Shown here piece after piece: positions 15,618-24,369 of a stretch of DNA of 35,707 nucleotides. Under the pieces are notes generated by a model. The model worked only from the letters and a program-made list of their open reading frames with translations, was not told where the DNA came from and searched no databases. Source of the DNA: Erysipelotrichaceae bacterium RD49 (GTDB lineage: Bacteria > Bacillota_I > Bacilli_A > Erysipelotrichales > Erysipelotrichaceae); NCBI GenBank assembly GCA_015233825.1, contig JADGIS010000006.1:1-35707 (forward strand), in the 5' to 3' direction. Each line of letters opens with the position of its first letter. The first letter of the stretch is position 1. Made by a program: the position numbers and the translations under genes.

Positions 15618-15983
15618 CTACTTCTTCTTATTCGCTACAGTTTTAGCTTTTCCCTTACGGGTTCTAGCGTTGGTTTTGGTTCTCTGTCCACGAACAGGGA
15701 GACCTTTACGATGACGGATGCCTCTGTAGCATCCGATTTCCATCAGACGTTTGATGTTGAGCTGAACTTCACGACGAAGATCACCTTCAACTTTGATCTG
15801 GTCTACTGCCTTACGCAGAGCGTTTAACTGGTCATCGGTTAAATCTTTAACACGGATGTTTCCATCAACGCCTGTGTCTTTCAGAATTTTTTCGGCAGTA
15901 GAATTGCCGATTCCATAAATATAGGTTAAGGCAATGACAGTCCGTTTGTTATTTGGAATGTCAACTCCTGCGATACGGGCCAT
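15618..15983 (-). CDS. rpsM: 30S ribosomal protein S13
   Basis: 121 residues. Recognised by [22 protein letters not shown], the [23 protein letters not shown] block and the basic tail that contacts P-site tRNA. Located in the 30S head. Start has CAGGAGG upstream. It is 22 bases from both neighbours. Confidence 0.98.
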   Translation of the reverse strand: MARIAGVDIPNNKRTVIALTYIYGIGNSTAEKILKDTGVDGNIRVKDLTDDQLNALRKAVDQIKVEGDLRREVQLNIKRLMEIGCYRGIRHRKGLPVRGQRTKTNARTRKGKAKTVANKKK

Positions 15984-16005
15984 TTGTTCCTCCTGTTAAT
16001 CCTTA

Positions 16006-16119
16006 TTAACCCTGTCTCTGTTTATGTTTTGGGTTTTCACAAATTACCATGACTCTGCCTTTGCGGCGGATAACACGGCATTTATCACAGATGGGTTTCA
16101 CGGATGGTCTTACTTTCAT
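16006..16119 (-). CDS. rpmJ: 50S ribosomal protein L36 (zinc-binding form)
   Basis: 37 residues: starts [14 protein letters not shown] and ends [10 protein letters not shown]. The C..C...C....H ligands ([13 protein letters not shown]) form the zinc knuckle of the C+ type of L36. The ribosome binding site AAAGGGG lies 9 bases upstream. It is the first gene of the alpha operon here because infA and map, which normally precede it, are missing; instead a promoter and a leader of about 216 bases lie upstream. Confidence 0.97.
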   Translation of the reverse strand: MKVRPSVKPICDKCRVIRRKGRVMVICENPKHKQRQG

Positions 16120-16335
16120 GTGTGTATACCCCTTTCGATATTCACGTATTCAACCTGCTAAAATCCCCTCAGAACTGAACGTATTTTAGCAGAAACGTGA
16201 CAGTCTGCTTGGCACGATCTACCACGAAGTGGCAGAATTCCCAATTGGGCACTGACCGCGGGCCAGACGGCTGAGGGAAGAATTCCCTTTTGCTATTAAA
16301 GCAAATTCAGAACCTTGAATACAAGCAAATTGCGC
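16120..16335 (-). promoter_or_regulatory. Long structured 5' leader of the rpmJ-rplQ operon
   Basis: About 216 bases from the predicted start to rpmJ. Hairpins visible: a 10-bp stem CTGCTAAAAT/ATTTTAGCAG (16155-16164 with 16183-16192), CCAC/GTGG around 16230-16240, and TTTGCT/AGCAAA near 16290-16306. Such length and structure suit a ribosomal-protein-binding autoregulatory leader. No known motif is recognised with certainty. Confidence 0.5.
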
Positions 16336-16357
16336 CTAGATAGTATAGACGCAATTT
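16327..16357. repeat. 8-bp inverted repeat bracketing the rpmJ-operon -10 box
   Basis: AAATTGCG (16327-16334) and its exact complement CGCAATTT (16350-16357) flank the -10 hexamer at 16342-16347. The spacing and symmetry are those of an operator, although the repeat could also be coincidental or act as a 5'-end hairpin. Confidence 0.55.
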
Positions 16358-16370
16358 ACTTCGTATGCAA
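16342..16370 (-). promoter_or_regulatory. Sigma-A promoter of the rpmJ-rpsM-rpsK-rpoA-rplQ operon
   Basis: On the minus strand TTGCAT (16365-16370), 17-base spacer, TATACT (16342-16347). Four and five matches to consensus at optimal spacing. Predicted start near 16335. Confidence 0.8.
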
Positions 16371-16407
16371 GCTGAACTTAAAACCTGATTTGGCACTTGA
16401 TTTGATG

Positions 16408-17055
16408 CTATTTGGCAAGGGCTTTCTGGATCTGATCCCAGATGGTTTCAAAATCGTTGTCGGCATCAATGGTTGTCACTTTATCCTGCGCAGCGTAGAA
16501 ATCAATGACGGGCTGTGTCATGCTGTCATACTCATGCAGACGGGTCTTCAAGCTTTCTTCGTTATCATCAGCCCGATAGCTCAATTCGTTTCCACAGCTG
16601 TCGCAGATGTTTTCTTCTTTGGTCGGCTTGAAATAAATATTGTAGATCTCGCCGCATTTCGGGCAGGTGCGGCGGCCGAGAATCCGCTTATTTAATACCT
16701 CATGCGGAACATCCATATAAAGGACAGTCTCAACTTCATTGGCAGTGCCTTTTGTTGCCTCATCAAATGCTTTGGCTTGCTCCAGGGTTCTTGGATAACC
16801 ATCCAGCAAGTAGCCGGCAGCACCATCCGGCAGATTTTGCAGAGTATCCAAAACCAGGCGGTTCACCAGGTCATCAGGAACAAGAAGGCCTTTATCCATA
16901 TAGGATTTGGCTTCCTGACCAAGAGCAGTGTTTTCTTTGATATTCTTGCGGAAAATATCCCCTGTTGAAATGTGGGCCAGTTTGTAATTGTCTTTCAGAC
17001 GACTGCTGAATGTGCCCTTTCCAGATCCGGGAGCACCCATAATTAAAAGATTCAT
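16408..17055 (-). CDS. adk: Adenylate kinase, zinc-LID type
   Basis: 215 residues. Interconverts ATP plus AMP and two ADP. Seen: P-loop GAPGSGKGT at residues 7-15, AMP-binding STGDIFR, LDGYPRTLEQA, and a long LID domain with four Cys (CPKCGEIYN...CDSCG, about 130-153) that bind zinc, as in most Firmicutes. Start at 17055 (MNLLIMGAPG) chosen for GGAGG just upstream; a longer frame to 17106 has no start signal. Normally secY-adk-map-infA-rpmJ are contiguous; here adk stands alone, 1.2 kb from secY and with no map or infA after it. Confidence 0.98.
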   Translation of the reverse strand: MNLLIMGAPGSGKGTFSSRLKDNYKLAHISTGDIFRKNIKENTALGQEAKSYMDKGLLVPDDLVNRLVLDTLQNLPDGAAGYLLDGYPRTLEQAKAFDEATKGTANEVETVLYMDVPHEVLNKRILGRRTCPKCGEIYNIYFKPTKEENICDSCGNELSYRADDNEESLKTRLHEYDSMTQPVIDFYAAQDKVTTIDADNDFETIWDQIQKALAK

Positions 17056-18299
17056 ATTTCCTCCATTTACACGCCTTGACTGAGATCGTCGCAGAATTTC
17101 AGTCAAAATCTATTCTCGAAATCACGCTTACAATACGAAAATGACGGGATTTTCATTCAAGCACTTTCCAGTCTATACCCATTTGTAAATTCTTGAATGA
17201 CTCAAAACCGCACCCAAGCAGCCATTCTCTGCCAGATTGAAAGCAATCTCCAACTCAAATCCTGATTTACAATCTGGCAGGAGAAGGATTCAGGATCCTG
17301 CTTTTGGCTAAGCAGTTAAAAAGGACAGCCCATCCCTGCCAGCCTGGCGCTGTAGACAATCATCCTGTATGCGTGAATCTTGATGCAGACCTGTTTATTC
17401 AACGCCTTCCATTCAATGAGATCAATCCATTTTCTTCCTCATCGTCCGTACCGCTTTCACAATCCATAACAGATACCATATCAATTGCCCAAGCTTATCC
17501 CCGACCGATCGGGCGGTGCTTGCAGCAGGCTTGTCTGGAATGATCACCCAGCCAGGGGGTTTCAAGGCAAGCCTTCAGACCAGCCTGATCCTAGCAACCG
17601 GCGGGCAGAGAGCCGCTATTGATGAACGAAAGAACAGCTTTTTCAATGTAGTTTGCCAGCTCCGTCTATAAACCATTCAGATCCTTCAAATCACATTCAA
17701 ACGCTATTTGATCGCACGTATCGCTCTTCTTGCGCTACGGCCTTATTTGGCCTGAATTCAGCCAATGGACAAAGCGAAAACCACCTATACCAATCTTGTC
17801 TTCTTTTCTTCATACGCTCTGGAAAGCAACCGCTAAAGACGAAGCCAGTCTATTGATCTGCTCACAACCTGGCCAAATCATCCCAGGCAGTCCGGGCAAC
17901 CGTTAAAAGGTGCTTGCTCACCAGGGAGACTGTCTGCAGGTGCAGAGGATAGCCATTCCTAACGACCACAATGGTTCTTCTATAAATATGGAAAAGGCAA
18001 TCGAAGCAGTCTCGCCCCTGCTGTACAATCGGCAGCTGAAATTCATACCAGATGGTCTGCAGCCAACCCACCATCCTTCTGCTTGACTGATCCCTGGCAG
18101 CTAGTCAGGGACATTCATTGTAAAGAATGAAAAAGCAATGGATTGTCAATCCTGTCTGAGTGGGGGAAGAAAAATAGACAGGTTCTACCTGCTGCCATTT
18201 TCCGCCAAAACAGGCCATTATTACAAGTATTACAAGCCCTATTTACTACAATAAAAAAATCCATACCAGGAAAACCAGTATGGATTCAATATCGATCAA
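17056..18299. other. 1.2-kb region without an intact gene between secY and adk
   Basis: No complete gene with a start signal is visible on either strand. Short minus-strand stretches look coding-like but are broken by stops and frame changes: 17862-18074 (70 codons), a stretch near 17590-17650 reading ANYIEKAVLSFINSGSLPAG, and one near 17330-17440 reading IHAYRMIVYSARLAGMG. I could not match any to map, infA or another known family. Inverted repeats occur: CTGCCAGATTG at 17229-17239 with its exact complement at 17270-17280, CTGCTT/AAGCAG at 17300-17317, and TCCCTG/CAGGGA at 18091-18111. The adk promoter must lie here, but no consensus pair is clear. It may be a decayed gene block or hold an unrecognised RNA. 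Confidence 0.5.
18251..18286 (-). terminator. Terminator of the S10-spc operon after secY
   Basis: On the minus strand AATCCATAC pairs with GTATGGATT (18278-18286 and 18258-18266), a 9-bp stem with a loop that pairs further, followed by seven Ts (18253-18259). It lies 14 bases past the secY stop codon and separates secY from adk. Confidence 0.9.
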
Positions 18300-19592
18300 T
18301 TAGTCAAAGTCATAATACTTCTTGTAAGCTTTCTGGGTAATCAGACCCTGTACCTGGCGCACCGTTTCGATGGCAACACCGACAACGATGATCATACCTG
18401 TACCACCAAGCGCCATGCTTGTCGGCATTTCAGGCCATAACAATGGCATCAAATGCGGCAGAACCGCAATCAAAGCCAAAGCGCCAGCTCCCAGAACCGT
18501 AATTCTGGATAAGGCTTTGTCAAGATACATTTCTGTCTGTTTACCTGGTCGAACACTTGGGATATAAGCGCCGGATTTACCGAGATTTTCGGCTGCCTGT
18601 TCTGGATTGATCTGCATCTTCGCATAGAAGAAGGTAAACAGAATAATCAGAATGACATAAATCGCAACGGAATACCAAGTCTTCAGACCCAGCCACTGCT
18701 GCATTGTGACGTACCAAGATTCATTGCTTGCAAAGAAGCTGGCTACCTGGATTGGAGCCATCATCAGCGAGGACGCAAAGATGACTGGAATAACAGATGC
18801 AGAGTTGATCTTTAAAGGCAGATAGTTCATCTTCGAATTTTTAGCCAGCGACATCGAAGAAGATGTGTACTGGATTGGGATTCGAAGTTCTGCGGTATTG
18901 ATCAAAGTAACAAATACGATGATCAATAAATAGATCAAGAGATAAGCAACGAAGATCCAAATTCCATTTGGCTGATCGCCGCCGACAAGACTTGTCCATG
19001 CCGCACTAAACTGCTGGGGCATGCGTCCAACGATACCGGCCATGATGACCATGGATACACCATTACCAATTCCCTTTGCAGAAATCTGGTCACCAATCCA
19101 AACCAGGAACATCGAACCAGCAGTAAAGATCATCGAGATGTACAACAGTTTGGCCGTATTTAGACCGCCAACGAATAAGCCGCTGTACATATGGCTGAAG
19201 CTGTAACTGATGGAGAAAGACTGAACAAATCCAAATACGACGGCCAGATATCTCGTATATTGGTCGAGCTTCTTACGGCCGTTTGCACCGGACTTTGACA
19301 GTTCGGTCAGAGATGGAATAACATCCATGCTCAAAAGCTGAATGATGATGGAAGCCGTGATATAGGGAGTTACACCGATCGCAAATACGGAGAACTGCTC
19401 CAAACCGCCGCCTCCAAGCAGGCTCATCATCGCAAATAAGCTGTTATTTTCCAGACTGCCTACCAGTCCCTCTGTGTTTACGCCTGGAACTGTAATTGCA
19501 CAACCCAGACGATAAACAAGAAAGGCAAAGAGAGTGAACAGGATTCTCTTGCGAATATCCTTGTTCGTCCACATTGCCTTTATTGCATTCAT
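18300..19592 (-). CDS. secY: Protein translocase subunit SecY
   Basis: 430 residues, ten transmembrane helices, the pore of the Sec channel. Recognised by RKRILFTLFAFLVYRLGCAITVPGV at the N-terminus, GGLEQFSVFAIGVTPYITASIIIQLL (plug and TM2), KGIGNGVSMVIMAGI, TAELRIPIQY, and PGKQTEMYLDKALSRITVLGA. One base separates it from rplO, the standard spc-operon order. A terminator follows, so it ends the transcript that begins at rpsJ. Confidence 0.98.
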   Translation of the reverse strand: MNAIKAMWTNKDIRKRILFTLFAFLVYRLGCAITVPGVNTEGLVGSLENNSLFAMMSLLGGGGLEQFSVFAIGVTPYITASIIIQLLSMDVIPSLTELSKSGANGRKKLDQYTRYLAVVFGFVQSFSISYSFSHMYSGLFVGGLNTAKLLYISMIFTAGSMFLVWIGDQISAKGIGNGVSMVIMAGIVGRMPQQFSAAWTSLVGGDQPNGIWIFVAYLLIYLLIIVFVTLINTAELRIPIQYTSSSMSLAKNSKMNYLPLKINSASVIPVIFASSLMMAPIQVASFFASNESWYVTMQQWLGLKTWYSVAIYVILIILFTFFYAKMQINPEQAAENLGKSGAYIPSVRPGKQTEMYLDKALSRITVLGAGALALIAVLPHLMPLLWPEMPTSMALGGTGMIIVVGVAIETVRQVQGLITQKAYKKYYDFD

Positions 19593-19593
19593 C

Positions 19594-20031
19594 CTAACGG
19601 ACCTCTACGGTTCCGCCTGCTTTGACGATAGCTTCTTCAGCTGATTTAGAGAATTTGGCTGCAGTTACATGCAGTTTTTTCTCAAGTGTGCCTTCTCCCA
19701 GAATCTTAACACCGGCAAGCTGTTTTTTCAGGATGCCTTCGGATTTAAGAAGTTCTGGTGTAACATGGGTTCCATCTTCAAAACGGTTCAGATCTTTTAC
19801 GTTGATTACAGCGTATTCTTTACGGTTGAAGTTAGTGAATCCACGTTTAGGCAGACGTCTTGCAAGAGTAGTCTGACCACCCTCGAAACCAAGACGGACA
19901 CCGCCTCCGGAGCGGGACTTCTGACCTTTCTGTCCACGGCCGGCAGTTTTGCCAAGACCGGATCCAGGTCCACGACCTACTCTTTTTCTGGATTTACGGG
20001 TCTGATTTGTGGAAAGTTCATGCAGTTTCAT
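19594..20031 (-). CDS. rplO: 50S ribosomal protein L15
   Basis: 145 residues. Recognised by [40 protein letters not shown], with the Gly/Arg-rich extension that threads 23S rRNA, and the C-terminal [18 protein letters not shown]. Only 15 bases separate it from rpsE, so rpmD (L30), usually between the two, is absent. Confidence 0.98.
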   Translation of the reverse strand: MKLHELSTNQTRKSRKRVGRGPGSGLGKTAGRGQKGQKSRSGGGVRLGFEGGQTTLARRLPKRGFTNFNRKEYAVINVKDLNRFEDGTHVTPELLKSEGILKKQLAGVKILGEGTLEKKLHVTAAKFSKSAEEAIVKAGGTVEVR

Positions 20032-20046
20032 TTCGTTTCCTCCTTC

Positions 20047-20556
20047 TTACCCGCGGATTTCTTCTGGCTTTTTGCCACGAAGTTCTGCTACCTGGTCGAG
20101 AGTTCTGAGGGATTTCAGACCTTCAACAGTAGCGCGCACGGTATTGATTTTTCTACGGCTTCCCAGGTTTTTGGTCAGAACGTCAGTGATACCTGCCAGT
20201 TCAAGAACTGCGCGGGTGGTACCGCCGGCGATAACACCAGTACCTTCGGAAGCTGGTTTCATGAACACTTTACCAGCGCCGAATGTGCCGACAACATCAT
20301 GTGGAATTGTGGTTCCAACGATTGGTACGGTGAACATGTTCTTTTTGGCTGCTTCGGATGCTTTGCGGATCGCTTCAGGTACTTCCTTCGCTTTTCCAGT
20401 TCCAACACCGACGCGGCCTTTGCGGTCTCCAACGACTACCAGCGCAGCAAAACGCATCTTACGACCACCTTTTACTGTTTTGGAGATACGGTTGATGTAG
20501 ACTACCTGTTCGTCGAACTCTTTCGGTTCTCTTCTCTGTCTTCTATCGTTTGCCAT
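20047..20556 (-). CDS. rpsE: 30S ribosomal protein S5
   Basis: 169 residues. Recognised by the N-terminal double-stranded RNA-binding fold ([28 protein letters not shown]), [20 protein letters not shown] and the ribosomal S5 C-terminal domain with [16 protein letters not shown]. Helps decoding accuracy at the 30S mRNA entry side. Nine bases after rplR. Confidence 0.98.
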   Translation of the reverse strand: MANDRRQRREPKEFDEQVVYINRISKTVKGGRKMRFAALVVVGDRKGRVGVGTGKAKEVPEAIRKASEAAKKNMFTVPIVGTTIPHDVVGTFGAGKVFMKPASEGTGVIAGGTTRAVLELAGITDVLTKNLGSRRKINTVRATVEGLKSLRTLDQVAELRGKKPEEIRG

Positions 20557-20565
20557 GGCGACCTC

Positions 20566-20922
20566 CTAGAATTCCAGGCCGCCTTCACGAGCGGCATCAG
20601 CTAATGCCTGAACGCGGCCAGTGTAAAGATAACCACCACGGTCAAACACAACTTTTTTGATATCTTTTTCGAGCGCACGTTTAGCGAGCTCAGCGCCTAC
20701 CTTCTTCGCAGCTTCAACATTGCCACCATTTTTGATGTCCATGTTGACGGAGGAAGCGGAAGCGAGTGTCTTACCATTCACATCATCGATGATCTGAGCA
20801 GTAATGTTGGCGTTGCTTCTGAATACATTCAGACGTGGGCATTCAGGAGTTCCGCTTACTTTCTGGCGCAGACGTAAATGGCGTTTCTGTCTAGCCTGAT
20901 TTCTTGACTGTTTTTTAATCAT
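20566..20922 (-). CDS. rplR: 50S ribosomal protein L18
   Basis: 118 residues. Recognised by [24 protein letters not shown] and the C-terminal [28 protein letters not shown]. Binds 5S rRNA with L5. Eighteen bases after rplF. Confidence 0.98.
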   Translation of the reverse strand: MIKKQSRNQARQKRHLRLRQKVSGTPECPRLNVFRSNANITAQIIDDVNGKTLASASSVNMDIKNGGNVEAAKKVGAELAKRALEKDIKKVVFDRGGYLYTGRVQALADAAREGGLEF

Positions 20923-20940
20923 AGTCTTGCTCCTTTCCCA

Positions 20941-21486
20941 CTATTTCTTACCAGCAGTCTTACCTTCCTTACGACGGATGTGTTCATCTTTATAACGAAT
21001 ACCTTTTCCTTTGTAAGGTTCTGGTTTGCGGACTGCTCTTACGTTGGCAGCGAATTCGCCAACGAGCTGTTTGTCAATTCCTTTTACATTGATGGTTGTT
21101 GCGCTTGGGCAGGTAACTTCCAGTCCATCAACGATTTCGATTTCTACTGGGTGAGAGTAACCAACGTTCATTGTCAGTGTTTTTCCCTTCACGGCAGTAC
21201 GGAAACCAATTCCGACCAGTTCAAGGTCTTTCTGGAATCCTTCAGATACCCCAACAACCATGTTGTGTAACAGAGCCCGAGTTGTACCGTGCAGCTGTTT
21301 GGTTGCTTTTGCATCATTGGGGCGTTTTACAGTGACTGTGTTTCCTTCGTTCTCGATTGTGAGAATGTCAGAAAATTTTCTGGAAAGAGTCCCTTTTGGC
21401 CCCTTTACAGTCACCTCATTCCCTGGAGCTACTTCAACAGTAACGCCAGCAGGAATGGTAATCAGTTTATTCCCGATACGTGACAT
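20941..21486 (-). CDS. rplF: 50S ribosomal protein L6
   Basis: 181 residues. Recognised by [31 protein letters not shown] and the C-terminal [27 protein letters not shown]. Sits at the base of the L7/L12 stalk near the sarcin-ricin loop. Start at 21486 follows CAGGAGG at 9-10 bases; upstream in-frame codons precede that box. The 97-base gap to rpsH holds a hairpin. Confidence 0.98.
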   Translation of the reverse strand: MSRIGNKLITIPAGVTVEVAPGNEVTVKGPKGTLSRKFSDILTIENEGNTVTVKRPNDAKATKQLHGTTRALLHNMVVGVSEGFQKDLELVGIGFRTAVKGKTLTMNVGYSHPVEIEIVDGLEVTCPSATTINVKGIDKQLVGEFAANVRAVRKPEPYKGKGIRYKDEHIRRKEGKTAGKK

Positions 21487-21548
21487 TTCTAATTTTCCTC
21501 CTGCTAGATCCGCCTTGATGGGCAGATGGGGCAAGATCAGTCAAAGAG

Positions 21549-21574
21549 AAAGCCAGAAGTCTCTGGCTTTTTCT
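21549..21574 (-). terminator. Hairpin between rpsH and rplF, possible attenuator or processing site
   Basis: On the minus strand AAAGCCAGA pairs with TCTGGCTTT around a short loop, followed by the imperfect T tract TTTCTCTTT. It lies within the ribosomal operon about 10 bases after rpsH, so it is probably a partial terminator or an mRNA-processing or stability element. On the plus strand the T tract is stronger. Confidence 0.55.
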
Positions 21575-21583
21575 TTCTGATTC

Positions 21584-21982
21584 TTACCAAATGTAGGCAA
21601 TAACTTCGCCGCCTACGTTGGCTTTTTTAGCGTCTCTGTCAGTCATTACACCATTAGAGGTGGAAATGATTGCAGTTCCCAGACCGTTGAGAACACGTGG
21701 CAGATTTTCTGCTTTCGCATAAACACGGAAACCTGGTTTGGAAATACGGCGCAGACCAGAGATTACTTTTTCGCCGTTCTTACCATATTTCAGGTCGATA
21801 GTCAGGGTTTTCTTCACACCATCAGCTTCAGTGGAAAAGCCGTTTACGTAGCCTTCTTCAACCAGAATTTTTGCAATACGTTCTTTCTCTTTGCTGGAAG
21901 GCATGGAGACAGTTTCATGCTTCTGAGCAAGAGCGTTGCGGATACGGGTGAGCATATCTGCGATCGGATCGGTCATAGTCAT
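21584..21982 (-). CDS. rpsH: 30S ribosomal protein S8
   Basis: 132 residues. Recognised by [15 protein letters not shown], the [30 protein letters not shown] region and the terminal [10 protein letters not shown] primary 16S-binding protein and the spc-operon autorepressor in enteric bacteria. The start MTMTD is chosen because AGGAGG is 9 bases upstream. Followed by the 97-base gap and hairpin. Confidence 0.98.
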   Translation of the reverse strand: MTMTDPIADMLTRIRNALAQKHETVSMPSSKEKERIAKILVEEGYVNGFSTEADGVKKTLTIDLKYGKNGEKVISGLRRISKPGFRVYAKAENLPRVLNGLGTAIISTSNGVMTDRDAKKANVGGEVIAYIW

Positions 21983-22000
21983 GTTGTTTTACCTCCTTGC

Positions 22001-22186
22001 TTACCAGCTTGCTTTTTTGACACCAGGGATCTGGCCGTTGTAAGCCAGTTCTCTGAAGCAGATACGGCAGATGCCGTATTTTTTCAGTACAGAGTGCGGA
22101 CGGCCGCATCTCTGACAGCGAGTGTACTCGCGAACTTTGAACTTCTGAGGACGCTGCTGTTTTAACTTCATCGCTTTCTTTGCCAT
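22001..22186 (-). CDS. rpsN: 30S ribosomal protein S14 type Z (zinc-binding)
   Basis: 61 residues, the short zinc form. Two CxxC pairs (RCQRCGRPH and GICRICFRE) bind zinc; the protein ends [11 protein letters not shown]. The zinc type is usual in the Firmicute spc operon. It lies 9 bases after rplE. Confidence 0.97.
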   Translation of the reverse strand: MAKKAMKLKQQRPQKFKVREYTRCQRCGRPHSVLKKYGICRICFRELAYNGQIPGVKKASW

Positions 22187-22195
22187 GAGTTCCTC

Positions 22196-22738
22196 CTACT
22201 TCTTCACGAAAGGCATGCCAAGATCAGTTAACAGGGCTTTTGCCTCATCGTTGGATTCTGCGGTTGTAACGATAACGATATCCATACCACGAGTTCTGTT
22301 GACTTTATCAAAGTCAATTTCTGGGAAGATGATCTGTTCTTTTACACCGAGAGTATAGTTTCCGCGTCCATCAAACGCTGTATCCGAAACACCACGGAAG
22401 TCACGGACACGTGGCAGGGAAACGTTGAATAACTTATCCAGGAATTCATACATTTTTTCACCGCGCAGAGTGACTTTGCATCCGATTGGCATTCCTTCAC
22501 GAACTTTAAAGTTCGCGATGGATTTTCTGGCTTTTGTGATCACTGGAGCCTGTCCAGTGATGGCAGCAAGTTCTTCTACTGCTTCGTCCATGAACTTAGA
22601 GTTCTGAATTGCGTCACCAACACCGATGTTGACAACTACTTTTTCCAGCTTTGGAACCTGCATGATGGAAGAATAGTTGAACTGCTTCATCAAAGATGGA
22701 ACAATTTCGGTCTGGTATTTTTCTTTTAACCGGTTCAT
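22196..22738 (-). CDS. rplE: 50S ribosomal protein L5
   Basis: 180 residues. Recognised by [20 protein letters not shown], the [10 protein letters not shown] segment, [10 protein letters not shown] and the C-terminal [20 protein letters not shown]. Binds 5S rRNA and contacts P-site tRNA. Eleven bases after rplX. Confidence 0.98.
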   Translation of the reverse strand: MNRLKEKYQTEIVPSLMKQFNYSSIMQVPKLEKVVVNIGVGDAIQNSKFMDEAVEELAAITGQAPVITKARKSIANFKVREGMPIGCKVTLRGEKMYEFLDKLFNVSLPRVRDFRGVSDTAFDGRGNYTLGVKEQIIFPEIDFDKVNRTRGMDIVIVTTAESNDEAKALLTDLGMPFVKK

Positions 22739-22749
22739 CTTCTATCCTC

Positions 22750-23082
22750 CTACTTCTTATCCTTAATTTCGTTACCACTCTTTTTGAAGTAACGAACTTT
22801 AACTTCTTTACCGTCTTTGTCAGTAGTCATCTTGTAACCAACACGGCCGGCTTCCTTGGCTTTTTCATCGTAAAGAGCCACGTTGGAAACGTGAATTTTA
22901 GCTTCTTTTTCGATGATGCCGCCATCAGGATTAGCCTGGGTCGGTTTCTGATGCTTCTTGACGATGTTGACACCTTCAACGATGACCTTGTTTTCCTTCG
23001 GGAATACAGTCAGGACTTCGCCAACGGTACCTTTATAAGCCCCGGTCATTACCTGGACTTTGTCACCTTTTTTAATCTTCAC
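22750..23082 (-). CDS. rplX: 50S ribosomal protein L24
   Basis: 110 residues, slightly longer than the usual 101-105. The N-terminal KOW motif ([22 protein letters not shown]) is clear, followed by [18 protein letters not shown]. It is a primary 50S assembly protein. The extra length lies in a Lys-rich C-terminus. Twelve bases after rplN. Confidence 0.97.
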   Translation of the reverse strand: MKIKKGDKVQVMTGAYKGTVGEVLTVFPKENKVIVEGVNIVKKHQKPTQANPDGGIIEKEAKIHVSNVALYDEKAKEAGRVGYKMTTDKDGKEVKVRYFKKSGNEIKDKK

Positions 23083-23094
23083 GAAAGATCCTCC

Positions 23095-23463
23095 TTACAG
23101 TACTTCCGGAGCCAGAGACACGATCTTCATGAAGTCATGATCACGAAGTTCACGGGCTACTGGGCCAAAAATACGAGTTCCCCGAGGGGTGTTGTCATCT
23201 TTAATCAGAACAACTGCATTGTCGTCGAATTTGATGTAGGTTCCGTTTTCACGGCGAACACCATATTTAGTGCGCACGATAACGCCTTTTACAACGTCAC
23301 CTTTTTTTACGGTTCCACCAGGAGCTGCCTGTTTTACAGTACAAACAACGATGTCACCGATGTTGGCAAATTTACGCTTACTGCCGCCAAGTGGACGGAT
23401 GACCAATACTTCTTTGGCACCCGTGTTGTCGGCAACGCGCAAACGGCTTTCATTTTGAATCAT
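23095..23463 (-). CDS. rplN: 50S ribosomal protein L14
   Basis: 122 residues, canonical length. Recognised by [28 protein letters not shown] and the C-terminal [29 protein letters not shown]. Forms an intersubunit bridge next to L19. Eighteen bases after rpsQ. Confidence 0.98.
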   Translation of the reverse strand: MIQNESRLRVADNTGAKEVLVIRPLGGSKRKFANIGDIVVCTVKQAAPGGTVKKGDVVKGVIVRTKYGVRRENGTYIKFDDNAVVLIKDDNTPRGTRIFGPVARELRDHDFMKIVSLAPEVL

Positions 23464-23481
23464 TTGCTTTGTCCTCCCAGC

Positions 23482-23742
23482 TTATCCACGGGCTTTTTCA
23501 ACGATCTCTACCAGACGGAAACGTTTGGTTTTAGAAAGAGGTCTTGTTTCCATGATCTCTACCAAATCTCCCATTCTGGCTGCGTTTTTCTCATCGTGGG
23601 CTTTAAATTTCTTTGTATATTTAACGCGTTTGCCATAGAGCGGATGTTTTTTCATCGTTTCTACAGCAACCGTAACAGTCTTGTCCATTTTGTCAGAAAC
23701 GACTCTGCCACGGTAAACTTTTCTATTGTTTCTTTCTTCCAT
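23482..23742 (-). CDS. rpsQ: 30S ribosomal protein S17
   Basis: 86 residues. Recognised by [23 protein letters not shown] and [29 protein letters not shown] (OB fold). Primary 16S-binding protein. Seventeen bases after rpmC. Confidence 0.98.
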   Translation of the reverse strand: MEERNNRKVYRGRVVSDKMDKTVTVAVETMKKHPLYGKRVKYTKKFKAHDEKNAARMGDLVEIMETRPLSKTKRFRLVEIVEKARG

Positions 23743-23759
23743 GTTTGCGTCCTCCCTGA

Positions 23760-23948
23760 CTATTTATTCATTTCGCCAAGAACAGTTTTGATTCTGGCGA
23801 TATCTTTCTTCACGGTTTTCAGGCGAGCAGTGTTTTCCAGCTGGCCTGTAGCCTGTTTGAAGCGGAGATTGAACAGCTCATCTTTCAGGAGATTCATTTC
23901 CTGGAGCAGCTGAGCTTCAGATTTAGTGCGAAGTTCACTTGCCTTCAT
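23760..23948 (-). CDS. rpmC: 50S ribosomal protein L29
   Basis: 62 residues, two-helix protein near the tunnel exit. Recognised by [38 protein letters not shown]. Two bases after rplP; its GGAGAA ribosome binding site lies inside the end of rplP. Confidence 0.97.
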   Translation of the reverse strand: MKASELRTKSEAQLLQEMNLLKDELFNLRFKQATGQLENTARLKTVKKDIARIKTVLGEMNK

Positions 23949-23950
23949 GA

Positions 23951-24367
23951 CTATTCAGTTTCTCCTTTCCGTACAAAACGAGTCTTAACAGGAAGCTTGT
24001 GTCCTGCCAAGCGCAGGGCTTCTTTTGCGACTTCTTCAGGTACGCCGCCAACCTCGAACATAACACGTCCAGGTTTAACAACAGCTACCCATCCTTCTGG
24101 TGCACCTTTACCAGAACCCATGCGGACTTCAAGTGGTTTTTTGGTTCTTGCTAAGTGCGGGAAGATACGAATCCATACTTTACCACCACGCTTCATGTAA
24201 CGAGTCATGGCGATACGAGCTGCTTCGATCTGACGGTTGGAAACGTAGTTTCCGCTTTCAGCTACCAAGCCGTATTCACCGAATTCTACATTGCGGCCCG
24301 CTTTGGAACGGCCTTCGTAGCTTAAACGGTGAGGACGACGATATTTAGTACGCTTTGGCATTAACAT
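23951..24367 (-). CDS. rplP: 50S ribosomal protein L16
   Basis: 138 residues. Recognised by [24 protein letters not shown] and the [18 protein letters not shown] segment, which reaches towards the peptidyl-transferase centre. Start MLMPKR is the conserved one, with GGAGG at the end of rpsC 12 bases upstream. Two bases from both rpsC and rpmC. Confidence 0.98.
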   Translation of the reverse strand: MLMPKRTKYRRPHRLSYEGRSKAGRNVEFGEYGLVAESGNYVSNRQIEAARIAMTRYMKRGGKVWIRIFPHLARTKKPLEVRMGSGKGAPEGWVAVVKPGRVMFEVGGVPEEVAKEALRLAGHKLPVKTRFVRKGETE

Positions 24368-24369
24368 AA

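Noticed and set aside
17304-17543. A 79-codon plus-strand frame in the secY-adk gap
   Set aside because: No ribosome binding site, and its composition gives no protein signal; treated as part of the gene-free region.
19669-20604. A plus-strand frame of about 311 codons opposite rplO, rpsE and rplR
   Set aside because: Shadow of highly expressed ribosomal genes; no start signal and no recognisable domain.
22696-23913. A long plus-strand open frame (about 405 codons) opposite rplE, rplX, rplN, rpsQ and rpmC
   Set aside because: It is antisense to five unmistakable ribosomal genes, has no ribosome binding site, and its Phe/Ser-rich composition is what the complementary strand of Lys/Glu-rich genes gives.
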